From assembly GCA_002440885.1 (NCBI GenBank), contig DJVY01000184.1, positions 1-12,187 on the forward strand: a stretch of DNA of 12,187 bases, given 5' to 3'. Below are positions 7,384 through 12,187 of the stretch, one piece after another. Position 1 is the first letter of the stretch. Each line of letters starts with the position of its first letter. The position numbers and the translations under genes were made by a program. A model generated the notes under the pieces. The model did not search any database. It saw nothing but the letters and a program-made list of their open reading frames with translations, and had not been told where the DNA came from. Origin of the DNA: Bacteroidales bacterium UBA6244 (GTDB taxonomy: Bacteria; Bacteroidota; Bacteroidia; Bacteroidales; F082).

Positions 7384-8652
7384 ATGGAGAAAATTATATC
7401 AACCCTGATGATTTTGATCACAGTTCAGGGGTTTGCACAATTCGATAGGTATTTTGAAGATAAAACCATGCGCATGGATTACTACCACAGTGGCAGCAAG
7501 AACGCGCATTTCTACACTTTCGACGAATTGATTGAGGAACCCTACTGGGGAGGATCAAAAGTTAACCTGATCGACACGTTCAATTACGGAAACTACTATG
7601 TAAAAGTAATGGATTTGACTACCGATTCACTCTTATATTCAAGAGGTTACAACACGCTTTTCGGCGAATGGCAGACCACCGACGAAGCCACGAAAATAAA
7701 CCGTACTTTTTCGGAGTCGGTGGTGTTTCCTTTTCCAAAAAATCCGGTGAAAATAGTGCTTTATGCCAGAAATTACGATGGCGTGATGGAGCCGCAAATG
7801 GAACATATTGTCCGCCCGTCGGATTATTTTATTAAAAGAGACCGGCGGCTGGTGTACCCTTCATTTGAAGTGGTAAAATCGGGCGATCCTGCTCAAAATG
7901 TGGATATCGTAATTCTGCCCGAAGGCTACACTGAAGACGAAATGGGGTTGTTTTTATCAGATTGCCAAAAGTTTGCCGAAGGACTATTCAGCTTTAGCCC
8001 TTACGACCAATACCAGGACAAGTTTAATATTTACGGCATTTGGGCGCCTTCCAAACAATCGGGCAACGACATCCCTGCCGACGGGATCTGGAAAAACACG
8101 GTATTGCACACCACTTTTTACACCTTCGACAGTGAGCGTTATTGCATGACTTACGATTTTAAAAGCGTTCGCGACCTGGCTGCCAACGCGCCATACGATC
8201 AGATTTACATTTTGGTGAACACCGAGAAATACGGGGGAGGAGCCATTTACAATTACTACAATGTGAGTGTAAACAGCAACCAGCAGTCGGCAAAAATTTT
8301 TATCCACGAACTGGGCCATGGATTTGTTGGTCTGGCCGATGAGTATTACGACTCCTCTACCTCGTACAACGATTTTTACAATTTAAGCATTGAGCCATGG
8401 GAACCCAATATCACCACTTTGGTCGATTTTGAGCGCAAATGGAAAAACATGGTAAAGAAACGCACCCCCATACCTACCCCCGACACAGAAAAATACAGTC
8501 AGGCTATTGGCGCTTTCGAAGGCGGTGGATACGTTGCCAAAAACATGTACCGTCCCACACCCGATTGCCTGATGAAGACCTTTGCAGGCGACACTTTTTG
8601 TCCGGTATGCGAAAAAGCCATCCGTGATATGATTGAATTTTATGCCCACTAG
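7384..8652 (+). CDS. Secreted M64-family (IgA peptidase-like) zinc metallopeptidase
   Basis: A 422-residue protein starting with a signal peptide (about 1-19, ending GFAQ). Residues about 20-145 look like the M64 N-terminal beta domain. The catalytic domain follows from about 155, opening with NVDIVILPEGYTEDEM, the hallmark start of M64. The zinc motif is HELGH at 308-312 (His308, Glu309 catalytic, His312), followed by GLADEY with Asp319 as a likely third ligand. The C-terminal DCLMKTF and FCPVC segments are also family-like. M64 includes the Clostridium ramosum IgA protease, but most Bacteroidota members have no proven substrate, so IgA cleavage should not be assumed. I chose ATG 7384 because it places the signal peptide at the N-terminus; the frame is open from an ATG at 7339, 15 codons upstream. 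There is no T9SS C-terminal domain and no lipobox. Confidence 0.88.
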   Translation: MEKIISTLMILITVQGFAQFDRYFEDKTMRMDYYHSGSKNAHFYTFDELIEEPYWGGSKVNLIDTFNYGNYYVKVMDLTTDSLLYSRGYNTLFGEWQTTDEATKINRTFSESVVFPFPKNPVKIVLYARNYDGVMEPQMEHIVRPSDYFIKRDRRLVYPSFEVVKSGDPAQNVDIVILPEGYTEDEMGLFLSDCQKFAEGLFSFSPYDQYQDKFNIYGIWAPSKQSGNDIPADGIWKNTVLHTTFYTFDSERYCMTYDFKSVRDLAANAPYDQIYILVNTEKYGGGAIYNYYNVSVNSNQQSAKIFIHELGHGFVGLADEYYDSSTSYNDFYNLSIEPWEPNITTLVDFERKWKNMVKKRTPIPTPDTEKYSQAIGAFEGGGYVAKNMYRPTPDCLMKTFAGDTFCPVCEKAIRDMIEFYAH

Positions 8653-8721
8653 CAAAGGGCAGACAACTGCGGATCAAACCACCGAAAAAACCCGGCCATA
8701 AACCGACAAACACAGGGTAGG

Positions 8722-8753
8722 ATTGTAATCCGGTACTAATAGACGATTACAAT
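8722..8753. repeat. Inverted repeat between convergent genes
   Basis: ATTGTAATC (8722-8730) and its perfect reverse complement (8745-8753) can form a 9-bp stem with a 14-base loop. It lies in the 110-base gap between the convergent M64 peptidase and T9SS-cargo genes, so a bidirectional transcription end is the natural guess. The stem is AT-rich and no clear U-tract follows in either direction, so terminator function is uncertain. Confidence 0.35.
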
Positions 8754-8762
8754 GCAACGGGT

Positions 8763-10262
8763 TTATTGTTTTATCCACTTGCCCACAGCCTGTTTACCCT
8801 TGGTTGTATCTTCTAAAACATAAATATACACCCCCTTTTGTAATTGATCGGTGTTTATGGTTGTTTGCCAGCCGATTACATCATGCTCCAATACCATTTC
8901 ACCGGTTGAGTTATAGAGCTTGAAACTTCCGTTTAAATTAACCGCATCGATGGTGAGCTCGTGAGACCCCGGGTTAGGATAGACTTTTAACCACTGGACT
9001 TTTTCAATATCCGAATTTTGACCCACCAGCAAACCCGTGCTGTCTATTTTCATGATAAGTATATCACGTTCCCTCCTGTCGTTATGCCGCCAGTCGAAGC
9101 GGGTAGCATAAACAATGCATTCGTTTTCAGGAGTTAAATACAAACCATACATGCTATAGTTGGCATCGCCGCCATAACGGAAAAACCAGTTTTCGGTTTG
9201 GGCATTGTAGTTCATGCTTTTTGCTACAAGCCATTTATCAACCAATTCAAAGCCCGGATGAAACAAATCAACCAGTGCATTATGAACACCGCCATAACAA
9301 AGGGTTCCATTTGATGAATAGTCGAGCCCACCACAAAAGTCGATGGTGTCAGGCAAATAAATAAAACCTGAGTCGACAGGTGACGCCGATTCATCAACTA
9401 TATAATAGGTAATTTCATGATGGGATTCCTGGGCAATTGGCAAATTTTTCAAATTTTCGCTGAAAACCTGAGACATTATACCCCCTAAAAAATAATTATC
9501 ATCTTTATGGTATTTTATCCTATGCATGTATAAAAACCAATTATAAAACTCAGGGAAAATGGTGTGCTTTAAATTAAAGGATGAATCATAAACACTGATA
9601 AAAAACATGTCGACAAAATGGTAATCTTTTGACGCAGGAAGTTGAACAGCCCGAGGCCCTTCTACGTTAGTAAAAGTAGTATCGCTGATTGCTCTGAGCA
9701 ATTCACCCTGCCTGCCGACTTCGAATAGTAAAAAATACCTGCTTTGCCAATTATCCGAAAGAAACTTACCGGGGAGGACAAAATTACCTTTGCTATTCAA
9801 TACGAAATCCGAAATAATCTCGTTTTTCGCGGTATCGCCAAATAGCGAGTACCCAACCAATTGAAAGTCGAGTGTGTATCGGCTTAAAAACATTTGCTCA
9901 TCAGACCCATCTTCTCTGATTGCTCTTCCGGCGACAAACAGGGTATCATTTAAAATAATCATTCTAAATGGATTGAAATAGTAACCACTCCGGTTTTCAA
10001 ACACGAGCGAATCTTTCATGTTCAATGAGCTATCCAATCGGATTAAGGCTGAATAATAACCCTCCACTCCAGTAAGCAACGGGTGACTGGGTTGATGGTA
10101 ATAATCTCCGGTATGCGTAAAAAAATAGTGATCACCCTGGTAGTAGAGGCCAAAACGTACAATTTGATCCAAGGTGTCGTTGGAGAAGTATTTCAGGTGT
10201 TGCGCCGACATGGATTGGATTCCGGCAAACAAGAGGGACAAGAAAATGATATGGATTTTCAT
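8763..10262 (-). CDS. Secreted T9SS cargo protein of unknown function (type A sorting domain)
   Basis: A 499-residue protein with a signal peptide (about 1-20, ending SMSAQ) and a C-terminal type A sorting domain (about 424-499). The sorting domain shows the hallmark VYPNP, a central FKLYNSTGEMV strand, and a final KGVYIYVLEDTTKGKQAVGKWIK. Such domains send the protein through the type IX secretion system to the cell surface or medium. The body (about 21-420) consists of short beta-strand segments with recurring phrases such as LFVAGRA, FVLPGKF, YFLGGIM and LCYGGVH, suggesting a repeated beta-sheet or propeller fold; that is inference from pattern. I see no catalytic motif. The ATG at 10262 is well placed for the signal peptide. 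The next gene upstream (11247-10345) is also a T9SS cargo in the same direction, 82 bases away. Confidence 0.85.
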   Translation of the reverse strand: MKIHIIFLSLLFAGIQSMSAQHLKYFSNDTLDQIVRFGLYYQGDHYFFTHTGDYYHQPSHPLLTGVEGYYSALIRLDSSLNMKDSLVFENRSGYYFNPFRMIILNDTLFVAGRAIREDGSDEQMFLSRYTLDFQLVGYSLFGDTAKNEIISDFVLNSKGNFVLPGKFLSDNWQSRYFLLFEVGRQGELLRAISDTTFTNVEGPRAVQLPASKDYHFVDMFFISVYDSSFNLKHTIFPEFYNWFLYMHRIKYHKDDNYFLGGIMSQVFSENLKNLPIAQESHHEITYYIVDESASPVDSGFIYLPDTIDFCGGLDYSSNGTLCYGGVHNALVDLFHPGFELVDKWLVAKSMNYNAQTENWFFRYGGDANYSMYGLYLTPENECIVYATRFDWRHNDRRERDILIMKIDSTGLLVGQNSDIEKVQWLKVYPNPGSHELTIDAVNLNGSFKLYNSTGEMVLEHDVIGWQTTINTDQLQKGVYIYVLEDTTKGKQAVGKWIKQ

Positions 10263-10300
10263 GATTACACTATATTATTAACCATACAAATCAAACTAAA

Positions 10301-10308
10301 CAAAACTA
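10301..10308 (-). promoter_or_regulatory. Candidate -7 element for the 499-residue T9SS cargo gene
   Basis: On the minus strand TAGTTTTG (plus-strand CAAAACTA) fits TAnnTTTG and lies 38 bases before the ATG at 10262, inside the 82-base gap between the two cargo genes. This would let the downstream gene be transcribed independently. No -33 element is clear. Confidence 0.3.
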
Positions 10309-10344
10309 ACAAATAATTCTGCTATTGAGTACCTCTCTGGTTTA

Positions 10345-11247
10345 TTACTCAACCACAAAAGTGCCATGTAAAGCCACCCCTTTTTCACTTGATAATTGAT
10401 AACTGTAAAATCCTGAATTAAGGTTTTTTACATCAACTACCAGCATGTTTTCGAGAAAAGGTTGGGAACTCACCAAAGCTCCTGAAGTATTATAAACTGA
10501 TAATACATGCTTGCCTTGTGCCAGATTGGTCAATTGAAAATTGATCTTTTCAGAAGCCGGATTTGGAAATACCGACATATAATCATTTGTTGAAATTGTT
10601 TCGTTAGTAGATACCGGATTCACACTAACCATATAATAATCCGGGCCTTCATAGGTACACCCGGCAGTATCAGTAACTGTGACGAAATATTTTATGGTGT
10701 GCTGGGGCTTGGCCCAAAAATTAAGATGGGTTGAATCTCGTAACCCATGATTGGGACGCCACAAATACTGCAATGGAGGCATTCCTCCATCCACATTCGA
10801 GCCCCAGTTTAACAAGATTGAATCACCCTGGTTTATGGTAAACATAAAGATACTCATATTTATGCCAAATATTGAATAATAGATATCCATGGTATCTTTA
10901 CAAATATTGTTATTAGCATCCGTGACAGTTAAAATCAACCTGAAGTTGTTAAACAAGTCATTATTGACAACTGTCGGATTGGCCAAAGTGGTATCGTTCA
11001 GTATTTCGGAGGCGGTTGTGACAAAAGTCAGGTTTCCAATCGTTAATACTTGCCTACCCTCCCAGGTATAGGTAAACGGGGGTGTTCCGGAAACAGCCGC
11101 TGGATTCCCTCCTATCTGTAACGGGACAAGTCCGTTGTTTTCATTACACACCACCCTATCAGGTCCTGCATCAGCAACACATTGCGACAGGAGTTGATAA
11201 CCTGATATCAAAATAAAAAAAATGAGCGTAAGAAATGTCTTTTTCAT
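10345..11247 (-). CDS. Secreted T9SS cargo protein with PKD/Ig-like repeats
   Basis: A 300-residue protein with a signal peptide (about 1-22, ending LLSQ). Two PKD/Ig-like beta domains follow: about 23-125 (ADAGPDRVVC, GTPPFTYTWEG, RLILTVTDANNN) and about 130-212 (GMPPLQYLW, TIKYFVTVTDTAGC). A type A T9SS sorting domain closes it (about 224-300: VFPNP, VLSVYNTSGALV, NSGFYSYQLSSEKGVALHGTFVVE). Such repeats usually serve as adhesion or structural modules at the surface of Bacteroidota; no enzyme domain is present, so a structural or binding role is inferred. A cysteine directly follows the predicted cleavage site, but Gln at -1 does not fit a lipobox. The ATG at 11247 begins MKKTFL, a normal signal-peptide start. 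Confidence 0.85.
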   Translation of the reverse strand: MKKTFLTLIFFILISGYQLLSQCVADAGPDRVVCNENNGLVPLQIGGNPAAVSGTPPFTYTWEGRQVLTIGNLTFVTTASEILNDTTLANPTVVNNDLFNNFRLILTVTDANNNICKDTMDIYYSIFGINMSIFMFTINQGDSILLNWGSNVDGGMPPLQYLWRPNHGLRDSTHLNFWAKPQHTIKYFVTVTDTAGCTYEGPDYYMVSVNPVSTNETISTNDYMSVFPNPASEKINFQLTNLAQGKHVLSVYNTSGALVSSQPFLENMLVVDVKNLNSGFYSYQLSSEKGVALHGTFVVE

Positions 11248-11617
11248 ATCCGGTTTGTTTAATGATATACTATTTTTACAAATTATACTAATAAACTAGT
11301 TTGTTATCAAGCTATTACTCAAAAATATGACAATTTAAAAGACGTTTACCCCTACTTGAATAATAAAGACATGATCCGCTAATTTTTTAATTGACAAACT
11401 AAATTTTGCTTGATGAGATAAATGCATAATATTTTCATTTTTTTGTTACCCAAAAACCAGCTGTTTTTATTGCCTGAGCCGGTTAAATTTCTCCTAAGTT
11501 CGGTTAGTCAGTTTTTAAAATGTTACAGCCTGCCCCGACTCTTCGGGGAATGCACGAATAACAGTGAAAAAACCTTAACGAAATTTCTCCACGAATTCAT
11601 TATAGGACGGTAATTGA
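11248..11617. other. AT-rich gene-free stretch
   Basis: About 370 bases between the start of the PKD-repeat cargo gene and the first stem-loop repeat. It must hold that gene's promoter, but I found no exact TAnnTTTG box close to 11247. It contains a 10-bp palindrome AAACTAGTTT (11293-11302) and a CCCCGA-CTCT-TCGGGG hairpin (11533-11548). A 63-codon plus-strand frame at 11422-11613 has no recognisable features and overlaps the hairpin; I do not call it a gene. Confidence 0.5.
11533..11548. repeat. GC-rich hairpin in an AT-rich spacer
   Basis: CCCCGA and TCGGGG form a perfect 6-bp stem around a CTCT loop. There is no T-tract on either side, so it is not a standard intrinsic terminator. It stands about 70 bases left of the transposase-associated stem-loops but lacks their tail, so it seems to belong to a different class. 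Confidence 0.45.
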
Positions 11618-11639
11618 AGCCTGAAAGGCTGACATTATT
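11618..11639 (+). repeat. Short stem-loop repeat, unit 1
   Basis: AGCCT-GAA-AGGCT forms a 5-bp stem with a GAA loop, followed by the tail GACATTATT. It matches unit 2, 49 bases to the right, in loop, tail and stem length, while the stem differs by paired changes. It resembles REP-type elements associated with Y1 transposases. Confidence 0.6.
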
Positions 11640-11666
11640 ATAGAAAATTGTTTAATTCGTTATTAA

Positions 11667-11688
11667 ACCCCGAAGGGGTGATATTATT
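11667..11688 (+). repeat. Short stem-loop repeat, unit 2, at the 3' end of the transposase gene
   Basis: ACCCC-GAA-GGGGT forms a 5-bp stem with a GAA loop, followed by GATATTATT. The TAA stop of the transposase (plus-strand 11684-11686) lies inside this tail, so the repeat and the gene end are fused. It is probably the downstream boundary hairpin of the element. Confidence 0.65.
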
Positions 11689-12145
11689 CAATCCAATCAA
11701 ATAAGTATTTTTCATTGTATTCAATTCCAAATTTTTGCAAAAAATCCACATATTCTTCCTTAAATGTTTTTCTGTGATGATGTTGCTCTTGATTGAGAAT
11801 GTATTTGTAAACCTGTTCGATTTGAGAATGCGCATAAGAAAATGCTCCGTATCCTTCTTGCCAAATAAATTTCCCTTTTACAAGTTTGTTAGCATTTATA
11901 AAATTGCTCGAATTGTTCTTAACATCACGAACCAAATCTGAAATTGCCATTGATGGCCTTAAACCAACAAAAATATGGATGTGGTCGGATGTGCCATTTA
12001 CAATAATTGATTTCTGGCCTTTATTTGTAATGATACCTGACATGTATTTATACAGGTCATCTTTCCAATTTCTTGAAATTAGATTTTCACGTCCGCGTAC
12101 TGCAAACACAATTTGAATGTAGATTTGGGAATAGGTTCCAGGCAT
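11684..12145 (-). CDS. IS200-like Y1 (HUH) transposase, possibly REP-associated (RAYT-like)
   Basis: A 153-residue protein of the Y1 transposase fold (Transposase_17 family), the usual length for IS200 TnpA. It carries the HUH metal-binding motif His55-Ile-His57 in SDHIHIFVGL, and a C-terminal helix with YILNQ (Tyr115, Gln119), matching the Y-x3-Q arrangement of the catalytic tyrosine. Tyr113, two residues earlier, is an alternative nucleophile. The frame is intact from ATG 12145 to TAA 11684, with all expected catalytic residues, so it is likely functional or recently so. These enzymes cut and join single-stranded DNA at stem-loops. No TnpB gene is adjacent. Stem-loop repeats flank the gene on both sides in opposite orientations, which points to either a minimal IS200-type element of about 510 bp or a domesticated transposase acting on dispersed repeats. 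Confidence 0.9.
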   Translation of the reverse strand: MPGTYSQIYIQIVFAVRGRENLISRNWKDDLYKYMSGIITNKGQKSIIVNGTSDHIHIFVGLRPSMAISDLVRDVKNNSSNFINANKLVKGKFIWQEGYGAFSYAHSQIEQVYKYILNQEQHHHRKTFKEEYVDFLQKFGIEYNEKYLFDWIE

Positions 12146-12157
12146 AGCTCACTGTTT

Positions 12158-12176
12158 TATTTCACCCCTGCGGGGT
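12158..12176 (-). repeat. Short stem-loop repeat, unit 3 (inverted copy upstream of the transposase)
   Basis: Read on the minus strand, ACCCC-GCA-GGGGT is followed by GAAATA, related to units 1 and 2 (same ACCCC/GGGGT stem as unit 2; similar T-GA-n-AT tail) but with loop GCA instead of GAA. It lies 18 bases before the transposase ATG and in the opposite orientation to units 1 and 2. It probably marks the upstream boundary of the element. Confidence 0.55.
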
Positions 12177-12187
12177 TTTGGATTTAT

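Larger units (their letters stand above)
11667..12176 (-). mobile_element. Putative minimal IS200-like / RAYT element
   Basis: The span is bounded by two 5-bp stem-loops, ACCCC-GAA-GGGGT at 11667-11679 and ACCCC-TGC-GGGGT at 12164-12176, with the Y1 transposase filling the space between. There are no long terminal inverted repeats and no visible target duplication, as expected for this family. The exact cleavage ends are unknown, and the right flank is cut by the window edge 11 bases later. Confidence 0.5.

Noticed and set aside
8383..8713. Open frames antisense to or out of frame with the 3' end of the M64 peptidase gene
   Set aside because: They overlap the conserved catalytic-domain coding sequence and lack any recognisable domain.
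11422..11613. A 63-codon plus-strand open frame starting at an ATG
   Set aside because: It lies in AT-rich spacer, overlaps a GC-rich hairpin, has no recognisable domain, and has no clear promoter or ribosome binding site. The composition looks like untranslated spacer.
11618..11688. The two stem-loop units as a CRISPR array
   Set aside because: There are only two units of about 22 bases with differing stems, no third regularly spaced repeat on that side, and no cas genes. A transposase-linked repeat explains them better.
11887..12116. Plus-strand open frame antisense to the transposase
   Set aside because: The minus-strand frame has the complete HUH/Tyr motifs; the plus-strand frame is its shadow.

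Overview
The window reads as a chromosomal segment from a member of the Bacteroidota, probably a free-living or gut Bacteroidales/Marinilabiliales-like or related lineage. The pointers are two proteins with a C-terminal type IX secretion (T9SS) sorting domain, an M64-type (IgA-peptidase-like) metalloprotease, a TPR-containing sensor kinase, weak or absent Shine-Dalgarno sequences, and several matches to the Bacteroidota -7 promoter element TAnnTTTG. I cannot fix the genus from sequence alone. No rRNA, tRNA, CRISPR array or phage module is visible.

Layout. (1) 74-2468: a divergent pair for surface polysaccharide, a Wzx/PST-type flippase (minus) and a two-membrane-segment Wzz-like chain-length protein (plus), with abutting divergent -7 boxes between them. 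(2) 2469-2962: a gene-free stretch with a perfect 20-bp palindrome followed by T6 on the minus strand, and a nested inverted repeat of about 150 bp. (3) 2963-6281: a TPR sensor histidine kinase without a receiver domain, then the DNA-repair ATPase RadA. (4) 6296-7310: a minus-strand ECF sigma factor and a small two-helix membrane protein that is probably its anti-sigma partner; RadA converges on this pair. (5) 7384-8652: a secreted M64-family zinc peptidase, divergent from the sigma factor with closely spaced facing promoters. (6) 8763-11247: two minus-strand secreted T9SS cargo proteins, one of unknown fold and one with PKD/Ig-like repeats. (7) 11248-12187: an AT-rich gene-poor tail ending in an IS200-like Y1 (HUH) transposase flanked by short stem-loop repeats.

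How the parts work together. Most of the window is ordinary housekeeping and cell-envelope content: polysaccharide export, envelope sensing (sensor kinase, sigma/anti-sigma) and secreted proteins. The most interesting signal is at the right end. Stem-loop units with a conserved loop and tail, and compensatory changes in the stem, sit on both sides of the small Y1 transposase. This resembles the REP/RAYT arrangement, in which a domesticated transposase spreads short palindromes. I see no convincing evidence for a wholly new multi-gene system.
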